From the NCBI GenBank assembly GCA_037893225.1, contig JAZGUH010000402.1, positions 682,001 to 746,000 on the forward strand: 64,000 bases of DNA. The letters run 5' to 3'. The translations under genes were made by a program, and so were the position numbers. The DNA comes from Hippasteria phrygiana. Lineage: Eukaryota > Echinodermata > Asteroidea > Valvatida > Goniasteridae. Below the pieces are notes generated by a model. That model made no database searches. It was not told where the DNA came from and saw only the letters and a list, made by a program, of their open reading frames with translations. Shown here piece by piece: positions 33,720 to 47,283 of the stretch. The stretch's first letter is position 1. The number at the start of each line of letters is the position of its first letter.

Positions 33720-34657
33720 TAGGTTTTCCCGGACGATTTTGCAAAATGTGCATTTGAATTTGTAAAACTTGAATTTAATTTTGCGCTGATTTTGAGAACG
33801 ACGTATATCCGGGTTTCATTTTCGCAAAAACTAGCATTCGATTTCATTTTGTATCATTCAAATAAATGAATGTGCATAATGTTTCATTTAAAAGATTACA
33901 AATATAGGCTTTCGGTTTGACGTATGCGTGGCCGATTCTTAAGAATATGCAATTTATTTCGCAGCAAATCTATTTTTCATTGTTACACTGACTGAATTGA
34001 ATATTCTTTTTCATTTGTCATAATTTGAATTCCCAAATTCTGCATTCAATTTAAATAAAGTATATAGGCCTATACAATTTATGATACAACTTTGGTTGAT
34101 TAATTAATTAATCAATGTATTGTAGGCCTAATTGATGATGAATGTGTTTTTTCTTTTTGTATTGTTTGTTCTTTGTCTTAATTGTATGTTGATGTCTTTC
34201 TGTATTTCTTCAAGTTCTCTCTCATTTTATCAGTTCGATTGTCTATCCGTCAATGACCTGTCTACCAAGACATCGAGGGAGATATGTCTGAGAATGGTTG
34301 TTTCTTCTGTTAACGCATAAATGAATTCCAATGCTTGACCAGACATGCATTAAAAACACTGCGAGGGAAATCGGCTGCACATTTAGCGAAATAGATTGAT
34401 GATACATTAAAAGGAAAACAGGATTGCGGATGTGCATTCAAATTCGCGCTAAAATGAATTATCAATAATACTAAATTCAGTGCACATTCGGAAACCGTAC
34501 GCTGATTTGTTACGACTGAATGCACCTTTATGGAAATAGAATTATCAATTGTTAAATGGAAAACAGGATTGTGAACGTTCATTCTATTTCGCACGAAAAC
34601 GAATGCATCTGTTACAAATTGTTGTGCACATTTTCCGAAATCGTCCTGGAAAACCTA
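33720..34657. mobile_element. TAGGTTTTCC-family element, copy 3
   Basis: Complete ends TAGGTTTTCCCGGACGATTT and AAATCGTCCTGGAAAACCTA, 938 bp. The right side is followed by TA; the left side is preceded by TG, so the TA duplication is not conserved. A further fragment with a related end (AAATTGGCCGGGAAAGCC) follows up to about 35053. Confidence 0.8.
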
Positions 34658-35149
34658 TAGTAAAATATACCAATTAAAAAAATTAGTAATTTGAATGGTC
34701 ATTTAGTGAAAATGATTGCCCATGAACGAATAGAAAGAGTAAATCATGGTCATATTTCATATGCACACCGACGGTCGCTACTATGAATGTTTCAACCGTC
34801 AAAGGATGTCAAAAAACTCAATGTAAGAATGCAACAAATGAAGTCTTGAATGCACCAAAACGAAATAGATTGCATCTAAACGAAAACGAACATTGGGAAC
34901 AAAATCTTAGGTGCGTAACAATTGAAATTGAATTCCCAAACGGTGAAAGAGAAACCTTAATTTGATCAGATATGTAAAACCACGCGAATTTGAATGACCA
35001 ATAACGAAAATGATCAGAAAAAATTGCAAATTGGCCGGGAAAGCCTTTACAAAACATTCTAATTGCACATATCGGTTTGGTTTTCAGCCATTTGCAGTCC
35101 ATGCTCAATTTGCCAAAACAAAGATTCCCTGCTAAAGGTGTGCATCGAA

Positions 35150-36150
35150 CCATGATGTCATGACGTCATCACGTGTCACGATTTGATTCAAACTTGGTAT
35201 GTTGGTAGGCCGGCATGTGATATATATGAAAATTAACGTGATCTCATGATGACGTCATCATACGATTTTATAGCATTTTATTTATTTTTTGCACCTTTAA
35301 ACATTTCACATCAACAGAACATGCTAATTTCGAAATCCAGTTTTTTAATAGGTGTTAGGTCATATATACATATAAATGTGAAAAATGTGTGATGACATCA
35401 TGATGACGTCATCAAAAATTTGCTTTTTGAAACACATTTTTGGTGGGTAGGTAGATAGTGTCACAAGGATGCAAAATTAGCAGTGACGTCATGATGAACT
35501 CATTGTACTCTCAAAATGTTACGTCATCTTAAAGGTGCACATTTAATGCCCTATATCTAGAGAACCGTATATCTGATTAAGTTCAATCTTGGGATGCAGG
35601 TAGGGCGGGATTTGTTATAGATGAAAATTGATGTGACGTCATGATGACGTCATCATACGATTTTATAGTAATTATTTAATTTGTTGAACCGTTGAGCAAT
35701 ATCTCTTCAACAGAACATGCTGAATTCCAAACTATTTTTGTAATGGGTTTGTTAGGTTACAGATATTTGAAAATACATGTGCAAAATGTGTGGCATCATG
35801 ATGACGTCATAAAAAGCATGATTTCTTGAAACACATAATGAGGATAGGTCCGATCGTCCTGAAACTTTGTGGGTAGAGAACTATCTAGAAAATTGTAGGT
35901 TAAAACTGTTAATCATACTATTCAGGAACGTGTTATTGATAAAAATTGATGTGAGGCCATCATTGCATCATCTCTAAATTGTATATGGATTTTATAATTT
36001 TTAGCAATTTTCAGCATTTCTTTTACAATCAGTTCACTTTATTCGGCAAACGAAACATGGTAAATTAGAAAATCTTTTTGTAATTTGTTTCGGAAGTCAT
36101 GTTCATGTACACAGATTTGTGAAAACTGTGTGACGTCATTTCGATGCAAT
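35150..36150. repeat. Tandem ~450-bp repeat rich in TGACGTCA
   Basis: Three diverged units sharing ATGACGTCATCATACGATTT, CAACAGAACATGCT, GTGAAAAATGTGTG and TTGAAACACAT. TGACGTCA, the consensus CRE/ATF half-palindrome, occurs about eight times in one kilobase. Whether it is bound by CREB/ATF proteins cannot be known from sequence. Confidence 0.7.
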
Positions 36151-36354
36151 AAAAATTGAATTTTAAGCACAATAAGACTTATTGTCATGGAACTTTGTAC
36201 ATAACATTGATTATTTACCTGACTGTACATGGACTGAAAGAGCTTAAACTCATAAACAAATACATAACGCGAAAAAGCCTATGTTCTGTTCCTGTAACAG
36301 ACATAGACCTCTATTTTTTTTTATTGCGGTTGGGGATGGCATCGTCATTGCCCA

Positions 36355-36383
36355 TTTATTTATTTATTTATTTATTTATTTTC
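36355..36383. repeat. TTTA microsatellite
   Basis: About seven TTTA units. Confidence 0.9.
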
Positions 36384-37201
36384 TTGTATCTACATGGATC
36401 CGTTCTTATAGAAACTTTCCACGAAAAAAATCACCACTACCACCTGCTTAAATAAAATAATTAAAACTGAATCGTTTCCGAAATAGGACCCACGGATATA
36501 GAAAAGATGACAGAACTGACAGAAATTAACTCTTCTGAATGCTGAGAACTCGAAAGACTAAAGTTTACTAAGAAGACAGGAATCAGTTATAAAATCGCAT
36601 ACACTCCGTTCACTGTAATTTTGATTGTATCAAATATGCTAAAGGATGCTTAAAATAACTTTAATCATTTTAAATAATTTTTGAACCCGAGCTAATGAAA
36701 TTGAATGTAGAAAACTATATTTTAAACGACTCAAAGCTGCTATTTCCGTACTTGTTGGGTGTGTCAACCTTTTCATTTTCAAACTGAATTGTTAATTTGT
36801 TATCATTAGATAAGTTATGAGCTTTCAATTAAGACATTTCACTCAAAAATTACCCACGACAAGTAACAGATTTAATGTTTCAAATGTTGAACTAGGAGCG
36901 GGGCGTTCCTAATTCCTACAGTATTAGTGTGTATTAATCTTCGCGTGTAGCACACAATAAAGCAATGCATTTTAGGGAGACCAAATCACAATGTAACTGT
37001 TTGTTTTCCGTTCAAATATATATTTTTTTCATAATTCACTAGTAGGGCATCCATTTAGTCAGAGCATGGGTATACAGCTCTAAAATAATGTGGATTTCTA
37101 CGATCCATTAAATTCAGCAGAGATTTTATAAAACTGGTCGGGAAATGCGATGACTGGCCAGAATGTGGAAAAGCCATGAACAATTGTTATAATATATAGT
37201 A

Positions 37202-38245
37202 TAGGTTTTCCCGGCCCATTTAGCAGATTTGGCTGCCAAATTTATGACCAATCACCCATTTTCGCACGAATTTAAATGCACGTTGAGATCAACATTCAAT
37301 TATAAACTAAACAAATCATTCAATTTAGAAGTAAAAGCATGCAACTGCACATTTCAATAATGCAATTCTAACAATTGTGCATTCAAATTGAAACTGCACA
37401 CTGGAGCATGTAAAAAGGAATTCCCGTAAATTTACTGTGCACTTCCCGTAGGCTAATTGTTAAGGTTTCGTACCGTTTTTGCTTCAACCCTACTAGAGAC
37501 ATTTTACGGGAAATTCCCGTAACTGACCGTAATTTTACGGCTTTTCGTTGGCAACTGGGAATTTACCGTAAAATTACGGGAATTTTGTTTACAGTGTACA
37601 GTTAGATTGAAGCACTAGAAACATCAATATGGCTGACAGACCTATACAGAAGCAAGTATCCTTAGCAGCCAAGTGAATCATGTGTATGGATAAAGAGAAA
37701 ACTAAATTTAAAGAAATGCAAGAAAACCCAGATTACAATTTAAAACCGAGGATAAAAGAGACAGAGGTGAATTTAAGAACATAATATGTGTGAACACGAC
37801 AACAGAGGAGAGAAACATCACCTAAGATTACTGTTGCCTATATTAGGCTATGTCGACTTTCATGCTGAATTTTCTCACATCAACTGTTTACATTTCTATT
37901 TCCTTAGATAAATAAACACATATCAGATACTTTAAAAGTTACTAAACTATAGAAAATAAAAGGAATAAAAACGAAAGGGTGAAAAGGCGAAACAAATCAA
38001 AAGACTAGAAACGTACTTTAGTTTTCCTGTATTTTGAATGCAAAAAGTGCTAAATAGAATGCGTGAATGGCATAACTTCAACTAAGGATGTGTCAAACAT
38101 GAAAATGCCAGGGATATGGAAACGAACTTGAATGCTTGAAATCTAATACGAACCACGGGAATGCACCAGGGAGTTATTCACTTTAAATTGGCCACTATCA
38201 ATATGAATTTGAATGCTATTTTTGCGAAACTGGCCTGGAAAACCA
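37202..38245. mobile_element. TAGGTTTTCC-family element, diverged copy 4
   Basis: Left end TAGGTTTTCCCGGCCCATTT preceded by TA; right end GAAACTGGCCTGGAAAACCA followed by TA. The internal sequence differs from copies 1-3, so it is a separate subfamily. Includes CCGTAAAATTACGGGAAT palindromic segments near 37500-37590. Confidence 0.65.
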
Positions 38246-38250
38246 TATGA

Positions 38251-38424
38251 TGCACGATATGGGGCAGAGGAAACCCTCCCCTCTTTTGTGTTTGTCATTG
38301 TGTTCCCGGAATTTCAGGAATTCTTTTCAGGGGTCTAGGGGGGATGTGTTAGGTAACAAAAGTCTGAAGAGTGTATAGGGTATAGGGACAAAAGGGGGGT
38401 ACCCCTCTGCCCCATATCGTGCTG
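38251..38424. mobile_element. Short MITE, inverted ends GCACGATATGGGGCAGAGG
   Basis: The left end is inverse to CCTCTGCCCCATATCGTGC at the right. The spacer is about 130 bp. Inserted next to the end of the element at 37202-38245. Confidence 0.7.
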
Positions 38425-38504
38425 GGTATATGGAAAACCTATAATAATATTATTATTTAAATTATATCACATGTGTAATTTACGGCATTCACAAAGATGC
38501 TTAC

Positions 38505-38555
38505 CTAGAGTCCTGACAATTGTTTCCGTTTTCTGTAGTTGAGTTTGGGTTGCCA
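38505..38555 (-). CDS. Linker exon of receptor B (tentative)
   Basis: 51 nt, phase 2 in and phase 2 out with the acceptor CTCCAAG; an upstream acceptor TTTCAG at about 38571 would change phase. Donor TCTAG/GTAAGC. Encodes GNPNSTTENGNNCQDS, a low-complexity Asn/Ser/Thr stretch with one Cys. The phase fits both the signal exon and copy 2 of the Cys module. Confidence 0.45.
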   Translation of the reverse strand, partial: WQPKLNYRKRKQLSGL

Positions 38556-38559
38556 CTTG

Positions 38560-39823
38560 GAGGTTTTACTGAAATTGAAATACCAGGTTTTTCAAAATCA
38601 CATTGTGGTTTTCATTATAATGAAAACCCACAATGCATTACAGGTTTAACGTTGCGACAGAGAAACGGAGAGACTTTGTATTTGCTGCCGTTACCTTTAT
38701 GTTAAAAGCTGTCTGTGTTTTTTCTCTTTAAATTGTGATCAATTGTCTAAAATATCGAAATCAGGTTGTACAGCGGGAAACACCTGAAGGGGCCCCCGAC
38801 AGCAGTAACAATGAATGACCCCTTATAAGTGTTCTAAAATTATAACATTTTCTATTCATAAATGTAATGTTTATTGGATCACAGCAAAATGGTATGCTAG
38901 AGAGATGGTCAATTTTGTTTACCATTGTATTGTACCAGTCATTATTTCATTTCGAGCGAAGTTATACAAATATAGACAAACCGAAATGATAGGAACAAAA
39001 GCCTCTCACCATGTGAACTGTCACTCTTGTTCCTAAGAGAGCAAACAAAGCGAATCACTGTTAATTTTTTTACCCACGGGTTATTATGACTTACAAGATG
39101 AGGGAAGTTGAGATTGTGTCGCGGGCAAAGTAGAAATTTGCGCAAGGTTGGAAAGAACTTGGAATTCCCACTTTGCAAGGGGAAATCTGCCCACCCCGTT
39201 GACATTTTAAAAATGTATTATCAAGAATGGACCGTGTCATCGTTTTACAACTTCGTGGTTTTCTTGACACCCTCCCCACCGTCCACTACCACTTTTAAAT
39301 GTATTTTCGATTGAAACAAATTGACGTCACACTTTTTTTAATATACCCATTTTCCTGCCGAACATGGGTCAGCTATATCTTTCAAGGTAAAGGGTTTGCG
39401 TTTTTGTCAGTTTTGACCGGCAACAAAATAATTTTCTATTTGCAAAGTTGCTATCTTTCTATCAAATTCATGCAAAAGTTGTTCACGTTTGAGTAACAGA
39501 TTGAACGATTTCTTTTTATATACAATAGCATAACCACTTGATTTATTTACGGTCCGACAACAATTCAGCTCCTGCAGGGTGGATCTTTTCGTGCGTTAGA
39601 TGCTCGAATGAGAAACTTAGAATAATGCCTTCTTTCGGTGGGTTGCAGATTGTATTCGTTAAAATCTATAGAGAATTTGAATGTCATGAATAAACACAGG
39701 GTGGATTTCAAATGGCGTTTATCACATTGATGGTAATTGCCGCATGAAATACATTTTACCGCAATAAATTTCGTATTTTGAAATTGCTGAACATGTCACA
39801 TGTCCATGAATATAAAATCTTAC
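38560..39823 (-). other. First intron of locus B
   Basis: No further exon or element recognised. Confidence 0.3.
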
Positions 39824-39900
39824 CCATGATTGAGTGCTCCTGCCAGGACAGTAAATGTACATAATGAAATAACTCCAAAAATCCAGAAACGGGAATCCAT
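39824..39900 (-). CDS. Signal-peptide exon of receptor B
   Basis: ATG at 39900, 25 codons plus GG at the donor CATGG/GTAAGA (phase 2). MDSRFWIFGVISLCTFTVLA then GALNH: a short polar N-end, a hydrophobic core and small residues (A-x-A-like LAGA) before the likely cleavage. A typical secretory signal sequence. Assignment to locus B rests on strand, position and phase. Confidence 0.65.
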
Positions 39901-40387
39901 GGTTTGTGCGTTTTCTTACTCTGAAGGATACAAACTCAACTGGGCATCAAATCTGTACTGAATGCATTACTGTGTGGGGAAATTGTAGGCCATGGACAAG
40001 CATGAGATTTACTGGAAATGCTTCCTGGTCTTACTTTCCACATGTCTGTTTCACTTTTAGTTTTAGCGCTAAAGCGTCTATTTATAGGTGCCATGTAAAC
40101 ACTATGCTTTTGTCGAGGATTATTTCTAACCACAAAACTTGACAACCATCCAAACTAAACAATACTGTGTTGTTCAGCATAAGAGAAACTTTTCTATTGT
40201 TAGGTTACTCGTGGTTTTGCATGCATGTCTTATTTGGGGCCAAATTTGAGGCTACATTGCCTGATGTCGATTTTTAGCCAAGACTTTTCATATTTACAGA
40301 AAAATAGCCACATTTTAATCTTATATCTTTAAAAAGACAAAAATGAAAATCAACAGTTAAATATGAACGTGTTAGACATGGATGGGA

Positions 40388-40534
<147 letters not shown>

Positions 40535-42659
40535 ACTACGTCTGGCTGTACATTATGTTATTCATTTTCTATTTTTTGTATTGAATATGTGTATCAAGAG
40601 TAAGCACGTGAAATGAATTAATCTGTCTTCTCTGTAAAATGAATGATTAAAATAACTGGTAATAAAATCATTAGGCCGATACTGTACAGGTACGAAAAGA
40701 GAAAAGAAAGGAACGGAATCCCACCATATACAGCGAGTGATATAATTTACAATGCGTGAGGGCGAAAGTATCCCTTTCAGATATTAATCAGGTAATGATT
40801 ATGCATGCTCTGTGCGTGTTACCGTTGACTTAAATTGCTTGATTCGAAACAACATCAGTTTGCCCAGTCAACTTTGAACCGAAACAAATCCGCACCAACA
40901 GTAACATTTGTTTACACATTGCAATACTCGTGATTATTATTTAATTTGAGAAGTTATCTGGTTTTTATCTACTCGTAGAGAACCAATGTCAAGGCAGACT
41001 GTAGAGGTTAGGGACGTCACTGTAGTACTCGTCAGCGGTTGATCTAGGATTAGACTGGTTCCCGCCCCCTAAAAAATGGGGACCGGTAGCTAATGCGGAT
41101 TTTTGCGATTTATATTCGCCCTCGTTTGTGCAGGCGCTGTAATAAGTTCCTATTGTGGCGCGCCGACCGGGTGAGCTCCGCCAAAAAGTCGCCCCGATCT
41201 CCAGACTAATCCTCGGTAAGCCTAGACGAGCGGTTATCCGGGTGACCTAAGGGGATGAGTCCGTTCGGAAAGCCCTCTGCCGCCAACACGTATCAATCAG
41301 GCTACCTTAAGGATAATATTTCAAGGACGGAAACCGACTGACTGACAAGACAGACAAACAAGTAAAGAAATGACACTGACACCTTGATTGGGCACAACAC
41401 AAATGTAATCACGATCCTTAAATTTCCTGATTATCCTTAATTCGGTGTAATGTAAATTAACTGTAATCTCCAGACAGCACCAGCATTGTAGGTGGGGCGC
41501 AATGTATACGCTTGCTCGCCCGTGCCAGCGACTCAGACAACTCAAGGTTGCCAACTGCAGGAATCCCGGGATCCCAGTGGGTGAATGCCACGCGTGTAGC
41601 TCGCACACAGACCAACGTTCCCTGACGTTCCGGGTCTCCAGTGTGTTCAACGGCTACCGATCCCTCCCTTTGCAGTATCAGGTAGTCCCGCCCCTTAAGT
41701 TACTCCCTTAAGGTTCCAGGCAGACCACCCAGGTCCTTAGACAAACTCCTGAAGGTTCGTACCTGCACGCGTCTCCGCTGCTCGGCACAAACACGCCCAC
41801 TCTCTACGATACCAGGCGCTGTAATCAACTCCTAAAATGCGCGCAGAGCCCAGCAACAAGAGGGCGCTGCTACAATTCGCAGCCAGATGCTCGCTGCATA
41901 CGCGCTATGCTAACTCGCATACAAGCACACCCATGCGCTACACTATGTTTAAGAGTTGGGGTACTGATTTCATTTGGAGAACGGGTGTTGACTTCTAAGC
42001 ATTGGTAAAATTGTGTTTTTGAATGCAACTGTGTTTCTGACAATATTGCGCAGCGGTGGACCACACCGCAATGCATGATGGGGATAGCAATATAGACAAG
42101 GGTGTATATTCTGGGGAATGGGATATATACCCCAACACACACACCCAGGGGAAGAGTTCGATATCCGGATATCACTTATACCTCGTGCACAAAGTCTATG
42201 GGCCATGACAGAAAAAGTCGAAGTATTTTTAAAGAATAAAGTTGAAACATTTTTCCCTCCTAAATTCGTGTTTCTTCCACAGATTTACACTTTTTTGTAG
42301 TTTTAAAGTCATATTAAGGGAAAATAAGTGATGTCCGGATATGGAACTCTTTCCACACCCAGCTCTACATTACAAACCTTGTGTGGACATTCCTTTGTAT
42401 TCGTGTAGTTAAGAATTCTCGGCCAAAATACTAATTTTTCTCACATCCAGAATTTTTTTCAACCCACATTCGTGATTGTGGTCCCCTCAAGTGTTACCCT
42501 TCACTTTTTCAAATATAACCCTAACCCCATTTTACCTCTAGAGCTCTTTTTTTTCAGAGAGGGAAAAACCAAGTGTGGACGTGGGCAAGTCCACACAAGG
42601 TCTTCGCTATCTGCCTAGTGTGGACATCTTTTGTTTCGAGGTCCACACAACGTATGTAA

Positions 42660-42780
42660 TGCTTGTACACCCACACAAGTGTGTAAACGCCTGCAATCTG
42701 GGACCTCCCATTGTTCCTCTTTTATTTATACTGTAACTTTTTGGCAAGGATCCTTATTGGTTTTGTACACGATTTTTAAA
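42660..42780 (+). repeat. Dispersed repeat, copy of 25985-26070
   Basis: Shares CACAAGTGTGTAAA, CCATTGTTCCTCTTTT and TTTTGTACACGATTTT. Confidence 0.65.
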
Positions 42781-44194
42781 CGGGGACCTTTCTCAAACGG
42801 GGACCCTATAATATTGTCCTATATTGTTCAAGGTCCCCTATTGAATTCGAAAACAAACTCACACACACACTTGTTGGGCCATAGTATCATCCACGCCAGA
42901 TAAAGAAAATACAAGAATTTTGCAAATTACGAAAATGTAAATTTCACGTAAAATTCACAATATATTTGTTAGGTTAAAATGTGTGAATATATGGACAATA
43001 CTCAATACATAACGTTTAATAAACAGCGCCTGAAATGTTATTATAAATGTCAGCCAACCCACCCCCACCCTACCCCGCTTTTTGTAATTTGCACGGTCGG
43101 AGGGTTTCGGAATTTATCATCAGCCCCCCCCCCCCCCCCCCCCACCCACCCACACTTGTACAGGCTCGAATCTACGCCCTTGATTGTGCCACAAGGAATT
43201 CCTCCTTGTACTCTATGGTATTTACGGTTTTTACCTGGTTGTATAGAGACTTACAAATTGTACTTATTTCAGTGGGTGATCGGACAGTGATATTCGAGGT
43301 TACGTTTGAATTTGTTTACGGTGCAATACACAATAGATATACAAGTAATAATTATTTTAAAAAGAATTCATTTAATTTCTGAGTTGAACAAAATGTCACT
43401 TATTGGGAGGCCACACAGGTGCACAAGCGGTCAGAACTGGTATTTCCCACCCTACAGAATCATGTATGTTGTTGAGAATATTATACAAAACATGATTATG
43501 TAAACACCGTCCTGACAACGGACCCAATAATTGAACGACCGAATATGGTAAGGGAAAGTGGGTCACAAAGGAACTATTAAACAAAAATAGAGTCATGTGA
43601 CTTCCTCAATAATGGAAAAACACACTGACGTCATTAGCCGCATAGCAATAAGGCTTTTTGATTCGTGTTGCTTCGGTTTGTATTACTTTTTCTCTAAGTA
43701 AGTAACTCATCTTGGACAAAATGATATCGCATAGCTACAGCGCAAACACACGTCGCCTCCAGCTAGTGTCAGAGCCGAGAGGGCTCTACATCATTTAATT
43801 TAATGTTAGTTATGTTTTTAACATTTTATTCATTCCACATGCGTCTGCCCGACCTCGTTGGGTTCGAGCTTTTCGGTACGAGCTTTTTCTGTCCTCATCA
43901 ACTTCGATCCTGAATTCAGTCTGAAAAAATGGCGAGAGCTGCACTTAAAATAACAGTAATGCTGACAATGTGTAGATTTATAAAGCGTACATATCCAATA
44001 TGATTATGGCGCTTATAGCGCTACATTATTACTCGTACTCCAGCTCACGAGGCCCATTGATCATTTCTTAAACCTTCTGAGAACGCTGGGAGCTACAGTT
44101 CCGCCAAACGGTGAATAGAACTTCTATCATGGCGCCTGGTGTGATGTCATTTTCAGGGAAAGTGAAATGTTTGTATCAATTTCCAGCGACGGTC

Positions 44195-44410
44195 GGCCGA
44201 CCGACCATCGTTGGGAAAAGTCTAGTTCCCCCGACCTGGTAATTCCCTGACGTCTATAAATTGCTCCGTTTTGTCTGAAGTAGGGTCAGGAAACCAGACA
44301 ACGAACAACATTTTTTTCTGTTGGTTTCCTAGCATCTATGCACACAAAACTTTAAACAGGTCAGTGTTACAGTATTTGCTATAAAATACTAACCCCCCAA
44401 ATCCATTCAT
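44195..44410 (-). repeat. Inverted copy of the repeat at 10386-10605
   Basis: TGACGTCTATAAATTGCTCC and GCATCTATGCACACAAAAC match the first copy in inverse. Confidence 0.7.
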
Positions 44411-44570
44411 TTCTGAAAATTACTGCAAAAGCAAATGTTGTATACTACGTATAAGTAACTGACAATAAACTAATCCAGACGATGAAACTCCACTTCTTGA
44501 TTGTCATCAATTTAATCATCAATCCCCCATACCCGCGGCTCAACACCTCACCCACCATGCGTAACTGTTC

Positions 44571-45027
44571 CGGTGTCGTATTAAAAAGTGTCCCCTGCGA
44601 AATAGTGTCCGCTTATTAGCATATTGGCATCTGATTAGTCCTGCGCCTGTTTAACGTAAGTGCAGCTGTTGTATACACATGTGTTTCGACAACAGGTGAA
44701 CTGTCAGTATCACGAAAAACACACAGATTTTAAACAAATATAAGTTGAACTAACAATAAAATCTATTTCAACAAATCCACGAATTCTTAGTAATTACAGG
44801 AAAAAGGAAAGCGCCAGTCAAAGAAATTGTAAAATGAAAATTAAGATGAAAAATGCATGACATCTTGACAGCCCGAGCTCAACAGCAAGCCGCCACGTAA
44901 TATATAGGATGCACGTTTAACGCGGACACAATGTTACGTCACAGACGCAGGACCAATCAGATGCCAATATGCTAATAAGCGGACACTATTTCGCAGGGGA
45001 CACTTTCTGGCATGACACCGGGACCAC
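44571..45027. mobile_element. MITE with ~80-bp inverted termini
   Basis: AAGTGTCCCCTGCGAAATAG and GCTTATTAGCATATTGGCAT at the left recur inverted at 44955-45008. The centre of about 290 bp is AT-rich and non-coding. Confidence 0.8.
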
Positions 45028-45507
45028 ATGACGACATCATCTGGTAGTTCCACTACATACGAAAGAATTTACCTGGGACAGTTTGGTGTAATGAGATGAT
45101 CTAGTAGGATCAAGGGGCATTGTACTTGTGAAAACACGATTAAACTTATCAGCAAAAATCTGCAAAAATATGATTTTACTTCGACAAGCACAAACAAAAC
45201 AGGATTTCTTTCAACTCCTTCCCCAAATAAGCGTTGCTCAGTTATGTGAACCAACCTGCAATATTTTCCAGCCCAAGGGCGGCGGAACAGGGGTGGCAGT
45301 TGCCACCCCAAAATACACTTGTGGAGCGCATTGGGGTGGCAATGCCACCCTAATACGCTTTAAGCAGTGAGTAACATTTCATAATGCAAAAGTTTAAAAA
45401 TGGTGATGCTACCCCAATAAAAATCAGCTTCCGCCGCCCTTGCAGCCTGTCCCTTCTCAATCCCATGGAGTCCTACCCTAGGAAACACTGAATAACCTAT
45501 CGCAATT

Positions 45508-45983
45508 TAAAGATGATGTTTACTGCTTAGAGAAATCTGCGTCATTTTTGTAGTTTTATGTAGATAAAGGTATATTACAATAAAGCAGGTGATTATTTCT
45601 GCTATAAAATAATACAAAAGTTACTTTTCAGAGCTGATTTTATCAAGTCCCGTCTAGCCAGCTGGTCCATTTTATTGCCAATTGTATAAAGATCGTCGCT
45701 GCGGACATTAAACAAAACGGACTCCACTGTTGTGTCTAGCACTAGACACAAAAGGAGACTTCGTCTTATGAAGTCAGATTTGTTTACTGCCCACAGCGAC
45801 AACTTGACAGACAAATGGCACCAGCGGGTCAGACGGGCTTGATACCAACAGCTGTCAAAAGTACCTTTTTAATTTGTATTATTATGGCAGAAATAATCGC
45901 CTGATTTATTGTAATTTACGTTAATCTACATATATACAACTACAGAATGACGCAGATTTGTCTCAGCAATCAAATCATCTTTA
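45508..45983. mobile_element. Foldback element, copy 2
   Basis: The same near-palindrome as 19646-20125, with TAAAGATGATG ends and the centre GTCTAGCACTAGACACAAAA. Confidence 0.75.
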
Positions 45984-47283
45984 ATATTCACAACCCAACC
46001 TAACCATCATAATGCCCAGGCCAAGCTAACAATTGGTACGTGTAATTAATTTCATAGTTTGTACATATAATTTCCATGACTGTAAAAGTAAGTGATGCAT
46101 GGCCAGAAAGGTGCATCCAAGGTGAATCAAAGATACCAATGGGAAGTTTATTACCTTTATAATTATGGTCATATTTACAAAGCTCGTGCATATTTCCCCG
46201 TCATTTGTGGGTTGCCCATTTTTGGACGCCCCGTGAAGCACTAAGTCACACAACTATAGACTGCATCAAGTCACTGAATCCAATTCCCCTCCCCTAAAAG
46301 TGCGAAATTCATGCACTCAAATGTGCGAGAATGAAAACAGGATTGAGGTGGGAGTTGCTCAGAGAGACCTCACCAGCAAAATCGGGACAAAGTTGAAGAA
46401 AATATGATCAAGATATGTAATCATTTGCAATAGAAGAATTAAACATTGAGCACTATTGGTATAGTGTAAGATATACCGAATATCTATACTGGTGAAGTTT
46501 GGAAGCCCCGTAATAGCTTATTTCATAGAATTAGAGCTTAAATCTATTAATTCAAAAACATAATATATTCCATTTCCGTGTTTAAACTTGATAGCATATT
46601 CTGAGTAATACATGATTTATACCATAAGCAATGCACTATAATTATATTTGAAACATTAAACACCTTGCTATTTTTGCAACAAAACTACATGCTTGACATA
46701 ATAATTTTTAAAATGTTTGGAATTGTGGAGACTGGTGACGACTGATCTCCGAGGACACGGTTACATAGTACTATATTAACCTGAAATAGCTATTTTTACC
46801 AACAATACCTCATGCAGTATAGCATTCCATTATTCCATCCTGGGTACTGTTTAGTGTAAAAGACAACAATAATTTTGCATGGTTTAAAAGACGAATGTGA
46901 CTCGTTCCGAACATACCTAAACTTTTACAAGTTCCGAACATCGATTAGAAGCGATTAGAAATAACATTTGAAGTGTTTCTCATATCTATTAGGTAATTTA
47001 ACACTAATTGTGTCTACAGGGAAGCTAGAAACTAACATTATGGAAGTAATAAATCCTGTGTTTCGTAAATGGCGAAAATGGCGAAATATGTTTATGTCTG
47101 AAATGAAGATGCATAACGGTACTCATGAGCAAAGCACAACATTATAATTATAAGTATAATTTTTTAATCAAGCATAAGTGTATAGTTGGAATCACCATAT
47201 CAGAAAATATATATTCATTCAAGCTATATTTATATTATGAAAGCACAAAGTCAAATTGTAAACTAATCAAGCAACACATACAC
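45984..47283. other. Spacer, nothing recognised
   Basis: AT-rich; no exon, RNA gene or paired repeat supported. Confidence 0.35.

Larger units (their letters stand above)
16082..39900 (-). other. Receptor locus B: type I receptor with tyrosine-motif repeat tail
   Basis: Inferred exons from 5' to 3' on the minus strand: 39824-39900 signal peptide, 38505-38555 linker, 28488-28656 and 26896-27081 duplicated Cys module, 21402-21493 stalk, 20203-20320 transmembrane, 18707-18798 tail, 16082-18087 repeat tail. From the stalk onward every junction keeps phase (2-1, 1-2, 2-1, 1). Copy 1 of the Cys module ends in phase 0 whereas the stalk starts in phase 2, so an exon is missing between 21.5 and 26.9 kb or the duplicated exons are not used. 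No C-type lectin exon was found here. Same orientation and phase scheme as loci A and C, so a tandem paralogue. Confidence 0.65.

Noticed and set aside
41040..41900. GC-richer stretch considered as a CpG-island promoter or RNA gene
   Set aside because: No exon, TATA/initiator arrangement or foldable RNA could be supported; only a loose direct repeat is visible.
43855..43925. TTGATGAGGAC with later CCGAAAAG considered as a hammerhead
   Set aside because: Stem II does not close properly and the first core base differs.
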